Below, piece after piece: positions 16,140 to 24,122 of a stretch of DNA of 47,891 bases; positions within the stretch are counted from its first letter, which is position 1, and every line of letters starts with the position of its first letter. Both the position numbers and the translations under genes were made by a program. The notes beneath the pieces were generated by a model that was not told the origin of the DNA, did not search any database, and saw only the letters and a program-made list of their open reading frames with translations. The stretch is from an uncultured Fibrobacter sp. (GTDB taxonomy: Bacteria; Fibrobacterota; Fibrobacteria; Fibrobacterales; Fibrobacteraceae), in contig CAKUXP010000024.1 of the NCBI GenBank assembly GCA_934700345.1, forward strand, positions 1-47,891, in the 5' to 3' direction.

Positions 16140-19100
16140 CACACTTCTCATTTCTAATTACCAAAAAACAAACCAGCTCAAAATCATCCAGCCCCGAAAC
16201 CGCACTGAGCAGCGCAGATGTGCCGCCGCTCTTGAACAGACTGTCAATATCGTTTTCTTCTTTTGCGTCAATGATGGAATTGATCGCCTCACTCAGAAGC
16301 TCAGAGATTTCACCCATGTTGCGCCCGTCATCCGTCTCCTCATTGAATCGCTTACAAAGCTCAACGCAAGGCTCGCCCTTGCCACGGCAGAGAAGACGCA
16401 TCGTGTCAAGCAATTTCTTCGGGTTCAGGTAATCGCAGACAATTTCGCCCTCTTCGCTGATATAGACCATGTAAAACGGATGTATCCTATTCCGATTGTC
16501 GATATTCACGCTGTCATTGATATTTCTGAGGATGAAAATTACTCCGGCAAGAGAATCCTCCGTCTGTCCGACAACGGTGTGCAGGCCCTTTGGCGCGGTT
16601 TCAATTTCCGGGTGGCATTTTATGTACTCAAGCAAATCAAGCCGAAATTCGTTGAGTCCCAAATCCATAATAGAGATGCCACTGGTCATGTCCTCAATAT
16701 CCACGACCTCTTCTTGCAGCCGCTTGAGCTGTGCGCGGCGGTATTCAAGATCGCCCTTTTCCTCGGCGTTGATCAGGTCATCGTCACCGGTGGAGGTCAT
16801 GACTGAAATCTTCATGCGGGTTTCCACGCGGCTTTTCAGGTTGATATACTCGTCGAGATCCATATCCGGCCAGAAGTTTACGAGCTGGATATGGTCGTTT
16901 CTGCTGCCGATACGGTCAATTCGTCCGAACCGCTGGATAATGCGGACAGGGTTCCAATGAATATCATAGTTGATGAGGTAGTCGCAGTCCTGCAAGTTCT
17001 GACCTTCGGAAATACAGTCGGTCGCAATCAGAATATCAAGCTCGTCCGCGCTTCCGGGCAGGAGTACCGACTTGCCTTTTGAAACAGGCGAGAAGCAGGT
17101 CAGTACAGTGTTGAGATCGGCTCGGAGCTTTGGGATGGTAGTCTTTCCGTCAACTGTGCCGGTGATCTCTGCCGTTTCCAGCCCGAAATTCTCTTTTGCA
17201 AATCTGCTGACATTTGCAAAGAGATAGTCTGCTGTATCGGAGAATGCGGTGAAAATGATGATTTTTTTATTTCCAGGATTGATGGGATGTTCGATTTTCT
17301 TCCGGATCAAACCGAACAATGTTTGCAGCTTCGTGTCATGCTCCGGCGTGATGTCGAGGGTCATGACGGACAGGAGTTCCAGATTCTCCGCGTCTTTTTC
17401 CAGTTCGCGCATCCATGAATCATAATCCATGTCAGCGAGGTCGATTTTGACCTTCTTGCCGACGGAGAAGAAGTCGGTGTTCTGATCGTCGTAATCAAAA
17501 TCTTCTGTGCCGGAAATCTCCGTCAGATTCAGGACGCAGTCCCCAGACTGATAATTTTTGATTGTCCCAATCGTATCGTCAATCAGCTTTTTGATGCGGT
17601 CAATCGTCAGGCGGAAAGAGGCGACCGAGCTTTCTAGACGCTTGAGAAGGTTGATGCTCATCAGATGCCGAATGCCTTCTTCACGCCCCTGCTGGGTCAA
17701 GCCGTTTCCCTTGTGGTGCGTCATATCGATATACTTTGCCCGTTTCGACGGCATGATGTGATTCGACGGCGTATAGATCGTTAAATTCAGCGACGAGAGC
17801 AGATTGTAAATATCGTTATAGTTGATAGCGTTGTTTAGATCGGTCAGGCAGGGACGCAGAGAAATCGGTGGCAGACGTTCTGGAAATTTGCCGAAGTCAG
17901 AAGTGTTGTAATACTTTTCGATGTGCTTTCTTGACCGCGCAATCGTCACGCTGTCCAGCAATTCAAAGAAGTCAAAATCCAGCGTCCGCAAAAGCTCGTC
18001 CGTCGTGCGTTCGTCGGCAGGGAGCTTGCTCCATGCGTTAAAAGCTTTCTGCGCCTGACGAAAAATTTCATCAATGCTTTTTTTGGTATCAAGCTTTTTG
18101 TTTATTTGCGAAGCATCACCTTCGTAGGCGAGCGCAAGTTGATTTTTGAGGTCAATAAACTTGTTATTGACCGGCGTTGCGGAAAGCATCAGCACCTTTG
18201 TTTTCACACCGGCGCGAACGACTTTGTTCAAAAGCTTCAGATAGCGGTTTTCTTTTGCGTCCTCACCGGACACCTCGCCGCCGTTGCGGAAATTATGACT
18301 TTCATCAACGACAACAAGGTCATAGTTTCCCCAGTTCAGGCGATCAAGATCAATACCGTTTGACTGTCCATGTTCACGGGAAAGATCCGTATGGTAGAGA
18401 ACATCGTACCGTAACCGATCTGTTGCAATGGGATTGTTGATATAGTTACCCTTGTATGTATTCCAGTTCTCTGAAAGTTTTTTCGGGCAAAGAACAAGTA
18501 CGGATTTATTGCGGTTCTCATAGTACTTGATTACAGCAAGAGCAGTAAATGTCTTACCGAGACCTACACTGTCCGCCAAAATACAGCCATTGAATTTCTC
18601 AAGCTTGCTGATGATGGCGAGAACAGCGTCGCGTTGAAAGTTATAGAGCATTCCCCATATTTTGCTTTCCTTAAAGCCTGTTGCTTCATTGGGAAGCTCG
18701 TCCTCTGAAACGTCCTCAAGGAACTCCTTGAAGATGTTATAGAGCGCAACAAAGTAGATGTACTCCGGTGCGTTCTCGCGATAGGCGGCGGAGATATTTT
18801 CAATTACAATGTCCGTGACTTCTTGCAGCCGTTTCTTGTCGTTCCATAGCTGTTCAAAAAGCTTGAGAAAGTAGCCTGCGTTTTCGGAACTTTCGGTCTT
18901 CTGCACAGGATAGTAGGCATTATTGCCGCGTTCACAGCCTAAATCGACGGTAGTAAAGCCGTTAATCGGCATATAGGTGCTCTTATCGACCGTCATAAAG
19001 CCCATCATCTGCTCCTGCGTGACGTTCGACTTGAAAACCGCCTTGCGCCGAATCCAGTCTGCGCATTCTTTCGCAATCGCTTTCTGCGTCAGTTCATTGC

Positions 19101-19374
19101 GGAGCTTTACCTCAAACTCCGTGCCGTAAAGACTGCGTTCTCTGGAGATGCGGGGAATATAGAACTCGCGTTGAGCCTTGGACGCCTTCTCGGTTACAAA
19201 TGTCGGGGAGGTGAAAATGAAACGCAGCTCGTCAATGCTTTCTAGCTGCTTTTTAAGAACTTTGTATGCGTATATCGAAAAGCATGAAGCGGCGACGGAT
19301 ATTTTGCTACCTCTGCGAACGCCTGTCGCCATATCGTCCCGGACAATCCTAGTTATGTTATCGAATAATTCCAT
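16123..19374 (-). CDS. SNF2-type DEAD/DEAH helicase with N-terminal PLD-like region
   Basis: The 1083-residue protein has an N-terminal domain (about 1-190; VAASCFSIYAYKVLKKQL resembles the phospholipase-D-like front part of this helicase group, though no HKD motif is seen). A Swi2/Snf2 core follows: Walker A ADSVGLGKT at 267-275, DESH at 357-360, LSATPVNN, ATDCISEGQNLQ and QRFGRIDRIGS (motif VI). It is the first gene of the minus-strand cassette. No Shine-Dalgarno precedes the ATG; a TATATT box lies three bases upstream (19378-19383). The last eight residues overlap the inserted four-helix-bundle gene and may not be original. The likely role is DNA translocation in defence with Mod/Res. Confidence 0.9.
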   Translation of the reverse strand: MELFDNITRIVRDDMATGVRRGSKISVAASCFSIYAYKVLKKQLESIDELRFIFTSPTFVTEKASKAQREFYIPRISRERSLYGTEFEVKLRNELTQKAIAKECADWIRRKAVFKSNVTQEQMMGFMTVDKSTYMPINGFTTVDLGCERGNNAYYPVQKTESSENAGYFLKLFEQLWNDKKRLQEVTDIVIENISAAYRENAPEYIYFVALYNIFKEFLEDVSEDELPNEATGFKESKIWGMLYNFQRDAVLAIISKLEKFNGCILADSVGLGKTFTALAVIKYYENRNKSVLVLCPKKLSENWNTYKGNYINNPIATDRLRYDVLYHTDLSREHGQSNGIDLDRLNWGNYDLVVVDESHNFRNGGEVSGEDAKENRYLKLLNKVVRAGVKTKVLMLSATPVNNKFIDLKNQLALAYEGDASQINKKLDTKKSIDEIFRQAQKAFNAWSKLPADERTTDELLRTLDFDFFELLDSVTIARSRKHIEKYYNTSDFGKFPERLPPISLRPCLTDLNNAINYNDIYNLLSSLNLTIYTPSNHIMPSKRAKYIDMTHHKGNGLTQQGREEGIRHLMSINLLKRLESSVASFRLTIDRIKKLIDDTIGTIKNYQSGDCVLNLTEISGTEDFDYDDQNTDFFSVGKKVKIDLADMDYDSWMRELEKDAENLELLSVMTLDITPEHDTKLQTLFGLIRKKIEHPINPGNKKIIIFTAFSDTADYLFANVSRFAKENFGLETAEITGTVDGKTTIPKLRADLNTVLTCFSPVSKGKSVLLPGSADELDILIATDCISEGQNLQDCDYLINYDIHWNPVRIIQRFGRIDRIGSRNDHIQLVNFWPDMDLDEYINLKSRVETRMKISVMTSTGDDDLINAEEKGDLEYRRAQLKRLQEEVVDIEDMTSGISIMDLGLNEFRLDLLEYIKCHPEIETAPKGLHTVVGQTEDSLAGVIFILRNINDSVNIDNRNRIHPFYMVYISEEGEIVCDYLNPKKLLDTMRLLCRGKGEPCVELCKRFNEETDDGRNMGEISELLSEAINSIIDAKEENDIDSLFKSGGTSALLSAVSGLDDFELVCFLVIRNEKCDGKCG

Positions 19375-19430
19375 TGCAATATACCGGAAGAAATTTAAAA
19401 ATGCAGGGCGTCATTCCGGTTTGCCCACAC

Positions 19431-19463
19431 AAAAAAAAGGCCTCCGAAAGACGGAAGCCTTTT
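19431..19463 (-). terminator. intrinsic terminator of tRNA-Pro
   Basis: On the minus strand an 11-bp stem (19462-19452 with 19446-19436, one G-T pair) around a 5-nt loop is followed by eight T. It begins two bases after the tRNA 3' end, and should isolate the tRNA from the helicase gene. Confidence 0.85.
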
Positions 19464-19464
19464 A

Positions 19465-19538
19465 TCGGGCTGATTGGATTCGAACCAACGACCTCTTGAA
19501 CCCCATTCAAGCGCTCTACCAGACTGAGCTACAGCCCG
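19465..19538 (-). tRNA. tRNA-Pro, anticodon GGG
   Basis: The acceptor CGGGCTG/CAGCCCG pairs fully. The D arm is GCTC/GAGC, the anticodon stem CTTGA/TCAAG with loop ATGGGGT giving anticodon GGG, and the T arm GTTGG/CCAAT with TTCGAAT. The discriminator is A and CCA is not encoded. Confidence 0.97.
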
Positions 19539-19558
19539 CAACTTGTGCGAGCGGTTCA

Positions 19559-19587
19559 AATTTAACTAAAAAGTTTCTATTTTGCAA
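19559..19587 (-). promoter_or_regulatory. promoter of tRNA-Pro
   Basis: Minus strand TTGCAA (19587-19582), a 17-bp spacer and TAAATT (19564-19559) lie 20 bases before the tRNA 5' end. Confidence 0.65.
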
Positions 19588-19703
19588 GTCGAAGTTCGCA
19601 AATTCCTTGAAACGGGAGTTTTTTAGCCCTTGACGCAACAAACAGAGGCCGCGTTTTCCTTTTGTGCGAACTTCATTTCGCCCGAGAGTTCCGCCGAGCA
19701 CTT

Positions 19704-19844
19704 TCAACGCGAATCCGCCGAGGCTACAACTTCGATGCCCGAATTCATCACCCAGGTCACTTTCGTCACATCGTCACCGCAGGCAGCCAGGGCGAGAAAC
19801 GTCCCGACGAGAACCGGCGTCCCAGCAAAAGCAAAACTTTTGAA
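19704..19844 (-). pseudogene. lipoprotein gene remnant lacking a start codon
   Basis: On the minus strand a 46-codon frame reads FKSFAFAGTPVLVGTFLALAAC (abridged here: hydrophobic core plus LAAC lipobox), then GDDVTKVTWVMNSGIEVVA and a TGA at 19704. It clearly encodes a lipoprotein signal peptide with the CGDDVTKVT style of mature end. There is an in-frame TAA just before it and no ATG, GTG or TTG inside the signal region. The mature part is under 30 residues. It is probably a decayed or rearranged fragment. It lies between tRNA-Pro and the DUF1573-like gene in an otherwise gene-free stretch of about 330 bases. Confidence 0.6.
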
Positions 19845-19874
19845 TTAAAACCGATTGAATGAAACGCTTCGCGC

Positions 19875-20594
19875 TCAGTCCTTCCAGTAGCCGACGACCA
19901 GAACGTCCGGCGTCGCCCTGGGAAATTTCTCGCTCCGAAAGGACACGATTTTCGAAAGGCTCTTTTGAGGGACAGCCGAATTCCGGGCAAGGCCCTTGAT
20001 GCGGAGCGTTATTTTTTGTCCGGGGACCTTTCCGCCTTCGCGAACCGCGTCGAACTTTTCCACATCCAGAGAAACATCCTGGAGCTTGGCAGAAAATTCC
20101 TTTGAAAATTCGGGGGAAAGTTTCAGATCGGGACGCGTTTTTTTGTCGGAATTCCAAACGTAAAAAGTCCATTCGCGCTTCTCGCCGGGCTTGTAAAACC
20201 CAGCGTCGAACATCTTTTCGCTAAAGACAAACGGAGCCGCGACGACTCCCTGGAACGTTGCCGGATAAGGCGTGCCGTCCGTTCCGACCAAAACGACCAC
20301 GTTCGAGAAAGGGCCTTCCATCGTCTCGGTGGAAAAGTCGAATTCGACGCTGAAAGGTTCGCGCGGACCGACGGTTTCCGTAAACTTAAATTTCGAGCAT
20401 CCGATTCCCTGGCAGAGAGCGCTTTCGATTTTCACGGTTTTCGACGATACGTTCGCCCCGCCCAGCTTTACGTGGCGCACGTCGCCCTGGGAAATTTCGC
20501 CCATCTCATACGGTTCGGGCACAAAGCGGAGCGCCCCGTCGGCAAAAAGGGTTCCGGTCAAAAAGAAAAGGGCGGACAGGCAGATTCGTTTCAT
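19875..20594 (-). CDS. secreted DUF1573-like protein
   Basis: The 239-residue product begins with a signal peptide (MKRICLSALFFLTGTLFADG). Two immunoglobulin-like halves follow. The first (YEMGEISQGDVRHVKLGGANVS, then ALCQGIGCSKFKF) has the DUF1573 pattern in which a GxxxxGE/D-type strand precedes a Cys-containing turn; the second (FDAGFYKPGEKREWTFYVWN) repeats it. Function is unknown; the family is periplasmic or surface in many bacteria. The ATG at 20594 is chosen because it heads the signal peptide; the frame stays open far upstream but only as the complement of pfp. It is divergent from pfp, with about 60 bases between starts. Confidence 0.75.
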   Translation of the reverse strand: MKRICLSALFFLTGTLFADGALRFVPEPYEMGEISQGDVRHVKLGGANVSSKTVKIESALCQGIGCSKFKFTETVGPREPFSVEFDFSTETMEGPFSNVVVLVGTDGTPYPATFQGVVAAPFVFSEKMFDAGFYKPGEKREWTFYVWNSDKKTRPDLKLSPEFSKEFSAKLQDVSLDVEKFDAVREGGKVPGQKITLRIKGLARNSAVPQKSLSKIVSFRSEKFPRATPDVLVVGYWKD

Positions 20595-20654
20595 GTTTTT
20601 GAAGATACAAATTTTTATATTTGCCGTGGATTTTTCAAACCAAATGAGGTACCT

Positions 20655-22313
20655 ATGTCCGATAACATTTCCGTGCTGACCAAGGCTCGCCAGGCTTACC
20701 AGCCGAAACTCCCCGTTTCTCTCCAGAAAGGCGCCCTGAGCGTCAAAATCAACAAGGGAGCCGCGACCGAATCCGTTAGCGACCAGGCGAAAATCAAGGA
20801 TCTTTTCCCAAAGACTTACGGACTTCCGGTCGTCCAGTTCGAACAGGCTCCGGCTGCAGCGGGCAAGCCTCTCCGTATGGGCGTCGTACTTTCCGGCGGA
20901 CAGGCTCCGGGCGGACATAACGTCATCGCGGGCATCTACGACGGCATCAAGTCCGTGAGCAAGGATTCCGTCCTGTTCGGGTTCCTCGGCGGACCTTCCG
21001 GCCTCGAAAACGGCAAATATATCGAAATCGACGATGCGAAGATGGACGCCTACCGCAATGCGGGCGGATTCGACATGATCCAGTCGGGCAGAACGAAGCT
21101 CGAAACGGAAGAACAGTTCAACAAGTGCATCGCTGTCGCAAACAAGCTTGACCTCGACGCAATAGTCATCATCGGCGGTGACGATTCCAACACGAACGCT
21201 GCCGTCCTCGGCGAATACTTCGAGGAAAAGGGCGTAAAGACCTGCGTCTGCGGCTGCCCGAAAACAATCGACGGCGACCTGAAGAACGAATACATCGAAA
21301 CGTCCTTCGGTTTCGACACCGCGGTGAAGACCTACTCCGAACTCATCGGAAACATCATGCGCGATGCGAATTCCGCCCAGAAGTATTGGCACTTCATCAA
21401 GCTCATGGGACGCAGCGCTTCGCACATCGCTCTCGAAGCGGCCCTCCAGACCCACCCGAACATCTGCCTGATTTCCGAAGAGGTCAAGGAAAAGAAGATG
21501 AAGCTCAAGGAAGTCATCAAGCAGGTCGCAGACGTCGTCGCGCTCCGCGCTTCCCAGGGCAAGAACTTTGGCGTCGCCCTCATCCCGGAAGGCCTTCTCG
21601 AATTCATCCCGGATGTCGGAGTCCTGATTTCCGAACTTTCCGAAGCGCTTGCCCACCACGAAGCGGAAGTCGCCGAACTCGATACGGCGGCCAAAGTGGA
21701 AAAGCTCTGCCAGTGGATAAGCAAGGAATCCGCCGACGTGCTGAAGATTCTCCCGCAAGGCATCCAGGCGCAGCTGATGCTCGGTCGCGACAGCCACGGC
21801 AACGTGCAGGTTTCGCTCATCGAAACGGAAAAGCTCATTATCGAAATGGTGAAGAAGGAGCTCAAGGGCCGCCCGGATTTCAAGGGCAAGTTCAGCGCGC
21901 TCAACCACTTCTTCGGCTACGAAGGCCGCTGCGCCGCTCCGTCGAACTTTGATGCGGACTACTGCTACAGCCTGGGATTCACCGCGTCCGTGCTCGCCCT
22001 GAACGGCATGAACGGCTACATGAGTTCCGTCCGCAACCTGACAAAGGGAATCGAGAACTGGACTGCCGGCGGTCTTCCGATTACGATGATGATGAACATC
22101 GAACGCCGCGCCGGTGCAGACAAGCCCGTTATCCGCAAGGCGCTTGTCGAACTCGACGGCGCCCCGTTCAAGTTCTTCGCCGCCCGTCGCGACGAATGGG
22201 CAAAGACGGAGTCCTACACCTATCCGGGTCCTATCCAGTACTGGGGACCGAGCGAAGTCTGCGACATCACGAACTTCACTATCAAGCTCGAACGCGGCGC
22301 GATGAACGCCTAA
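20655..22313 (+). CDS. pfp: diphosphate--fructose-6-phosphate 1-phosphotransferase (PPi-PFK, long form)
   Basis: The 552-residue enzyme phosphorylates fructose 6-phosphate using pyrophosphate, reversibly, in glycolysis. It shows GGQAPGGHN near residue 81, GGDDSNTNA (the GGDD marks PPi rather than ATP use) near 175, PKTIDGD with the PPi-linked Lys near 203, and MGRSASHIALE near 253. Length fits the long clade shared with spirochaetes and plant beta subunits. The ATG at 20655 has GAGG seven bases upstream; the open frame before it is non-coding. It stands alone, with a strong terminator after it. Confidence 0.95.
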   Translation: MSDNISVLTKARQAYQPKLPVSLQKGALSVKINKGAATESVSDQAKIKDLFPKTYGLPVVQFEQAPAAAGKPLRMGVVLSGGQAPGGHNVIAGIYDGIKSVSKDSVLFGFLGGPSGLENGKYIEIDDAKMDAYRNAGGFDMIQSGRTKLETEEQFNKCIAVANKLDLDAIVIIGGDDSNTNAAVLGEYFEEKGVKTCVCGCPKTIDGDLKNEYIETSFGFDTAVKTYSELIGNIMRDANSAQKYWHFIKLMGRSASHIALEAALQTHPNICLISEEVKEKKMKLKEVIKQVADVVALRASQGKNFGVALIPEGLLEFIPDVGVLISELSEALAHHEAEVAELDTAAKVEKLCQWISKESADVLKILPQGIQAQLMLGRDSHGNVQVSLIETEKLIIEMVKKELKGRPDFKGKFSALNHFFGYEGRCAAPSNFDADYCYSLGFTASVLALNGMNGYMSSVRNLTKGIENWTAGGLPITMMMNIERRAGADKPVIRKALVELDGAPFKFFAARRDEWAKTESYTYPGPIQYWGPSEVCDITNFTIKLERGAMNA

Positions 22314-22333
22314 TCCAAGCTTCGGACAATATG

Positions 22334-22367
22334 AAAACAGCCGGTTCCTTTGGAACCGGCTGTTTTT
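22334..22367 (+). terminator. bidirectional terminator between pfp and argJ
   Basis: A perfect 15-bp stem AAAACAGCCGGTTCC / GGAACCGGCTGTTTT (22334-22348, 22352-22366) ends in a T run and begins with an A run, so it can serve both convergent genes. Confidence 0.92.
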
Positions 22368-22383
22368 TCAATCTACAAAAAAA

Positions 22384-23592
22384 TCAGGTCGTATATTCCG
22401 CGTTGATCTTCACATATTCGTAGCTCAGATCGCACGTATAGGCAGAAGCGCTCGCCTCGCCGATGTTCAGCACGAGCGTCACCTTGTATTCCTTCTGCTT
22501 CACGACGTCTTCGAGCTTTTTCCGGTCGCATTCGACAGGACGCCCGCCGGAAAGTACCTGGATGTCCCCGAAGTAAAGATCCGTCTGGTCCGCGACCATG
22601 TTCACGCCGCTCGAACCCGCGCTCGAAAGGATCCGCCCCCAGTTCGGATCTTCGCCGAACATCGCGCACTTGGCGAGATTGCTAGTCCCGACGAAACGTG
22701 CCATCCGAAGCGCTTCTTCATGGCTCTCCGCCTTTTCGACCCGGATTTCGATAAACTTGGTGGAACCTTCGCCGTCCCTAGCGATATCTTTTGCAAGTTC
22801 CTTCATTACGGTCATCAGCGCGGCGCGGAACTCACTCTTCTCGCTAATCGACAGGTCCTCGTACCGGATGCCGGAGACGCCGTTCGCAAGCAAGATACAT
22901 GTATCGTTCGTGCTGGTGTCGCCATCGACGGTTATCGCGTTGAAGGAATCCGAAATATCCGCGCGGAACTCCGCAAAGAAGTCGAGCGGAAGTCCAAGGT
23001 CCGTTGTGATAAAGGCGAGCATCGTCGCCATATTCGGATGAATCATGCCACTGCCCTTGCAGCAACCGCCGACCGTCACCTTTCCCTTGGCGGTTTCGAC
23101 TTCTACCGCAAGCGATTTGAGGACGCGGTCCGTCGTAAGGATCGCTGTCCCGAATTCGGCGGAAGCGTTTTCGTGGAGACCTTTTACCAGGTGCGGAATA
23201 GCCGCTTCGACCTTGTCCATCGGCATCAAGTGCCCGATAACGCCCGTACTGCAGACAAGTACGCTTTTCGGCGCAAGCCCCAGTTCGTTTTCGACGAGCG
23301 TTGCCGTACGCGCGCTGTCTTCGAGTCCCTTCGCCCCCGTGCAAGCGTTCGCGTTTCCGCTGTTCACGATGACAGCCGACGCAAAGTGCGCATGTTCGAG
23401 GACCGACCTGTCATAGAGAACCGGAGCCGCCTTGACCTTGTTCGTGGTGAAGACGGCAAAGCACCGTGCCGCCTTTTCGCTTTTGAGAAGCGCCATGTCG
23501 GGCTTTCCGCTCGCCTTGATTCCCGCCGTATAGCCCGAAGCGGTAAAGCCTTTCGGGGAGCAGACGCCGCCATCTTTCAACATCGTAAGCAT
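22384..23592 (-). CDS. argJ: bifunctional ornithine acetyltransferase / N-acetylglutamate synthase
   Basis: The 402-residue protein has NSGNANACTG, CSTGVIGHLMP, and KGSGMIHPNMATMLAF, where the Thr of MATM is the autocleavage and nucleophile residue that splits the precursor into alpha and beta chains. GDGEGSTKF is also present. It transfers acetyl from N-acetylornithine to glutamate in the cyclic arginine pathway. AAGGA lies eight bases before the ATG at 23592. No other arg gene is nearby. Confidence 0.96.
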   Translation of the reverse strand: MLTMLKDGGVCSPKGFTASGYTAGIKASGKPDMALLKSEKAARCFAVFTTNKVKAAPVLYDRSVLEHAHFASAVIVNSGNANACTGAKGLEDSARTATLVENELGLAPKSVLVCSTGVIGHLMPMDKVEAAIPHLVKGLHENASAEFGTAILTTDRVLKSLAVEVETAKGKVTVGGCCKGSGMIHPNMATMLAFITTDLGLPLDFFAEFRADISDSFNAITVDGDTSTNDTCILLANGVSGIRYEDLSISEKSEFRAALMTVMKELAKDIARDGEGSTKFIEIRVEKAESHEEALRMARFVGTSNLAKCAMFGEDPNWGRILSSAGSSGVNMVADQTDLYFGDIQVLSGGRPVECDRKKLEDVVKQKEYKVTLVLNIGEASASAYTCDLSYEYVKINAEYTT

Positions 23593-23648
23593 ATCGAATA
23601 TCCTTTGCCCGTTTGTCGCAGGCCCTGGAAATTTATAAATTTCTCTTT

Positions 23649-24116
23649 ATGGACAATATACCCGTTACCCAAGAAACTTACGACCAGCTCAAGCAGGAAC
23701 TGGAAAATCTGAAGAAGGTCGAACGCCCGAAGATCATCGATGAAATCGCGGAAGCCCGCGCCCAGGGAGATTTAAGCGAAAACTTCGCCTACCATGCAGC
23801 CAAGGACCGCCAGGGCGAAATCGAATCGCGCATCAATTACCTCGAAGACCGGGTCGCGCGTGCCGTCATCATCAAATACGACCCGAGCAAGGGCGGCGAA
23901 ATCAAGTTCGGAGCGACGGTCAAGCTCCGCAACAAGAAGACGAACCGGGACATCACCTACACGATAGTCTCCCCGGAAGGCGTTGACGCCATCAACGGGA
24001 AAATCAGCTTCACAAGCCCTATCGGCAAGGCCCTCCTCGGAAAGAAGAAGGGCGAAACGGCGGAAGTCGTCACGCCCAAGGGCAAGAACCTTTTCGAAAT
24101 TCTCGACGTCAAGTAA
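23649..24116 (+). CDS. greA: transcription elongation factor GreA
   Basis: The 155-residue protein has the GreA layout: an N-terminal coiled coil (ETYDQLKQELENLKKVERPKI) whose tip carries acidic ARAQGDLSENFAYHAAKD, then the C-terminal FKBP-like domain (KISFTSPIGKALLGKKKGE). It restarts backtracked RNA polymerase. No Shine-Dalgarno is seen; TTGTCG (23613) and TAAATT (23636-23641) with 17-bp spacing would place the transcript start at or next to the ATG. holA follows after six bases, so the two form an operon. Confidence 0.96.
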   Translation: MDNIPVTQETYDQLKQELENLKKVERPKIIDEIAEARAQGDLSENFAYHAAKDRQGEIESRINYLEDRVARAVIIKYDPSKGGEIKFGATVKLRNKKTNRDITYTIVSPEGVDAINGKISFTSPIGKALLGKKKGETAEVVTPKGKNLFEILDVK

Positions 24117-24122
24117 GCAGAG

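Noticed and set aside
8037..19465. tRNA-Pro as integration site of the defence cassette
   Set aside because: The cassette begins right after the tRNA, but I find no direct repeat of the tRNA 3' end near 8037 and no integrase gene, so att sites are not supported.
19630..19848. 72-codon plus-strand frame beside tRNA-Pro
   Set aside because: It has no ribosome site or family resemblance, and the other strand encodes a recognisable lipoprotein remnant.
20595..21908. Very long open frame on the minus strand upstream of the DUF1573-like gene
   Set aside because: It is the exact complement of pfp, which has clear enzyme motifs; the frame is open only because of codon bias. Only the part below 20594, with a signal peptide, is real.
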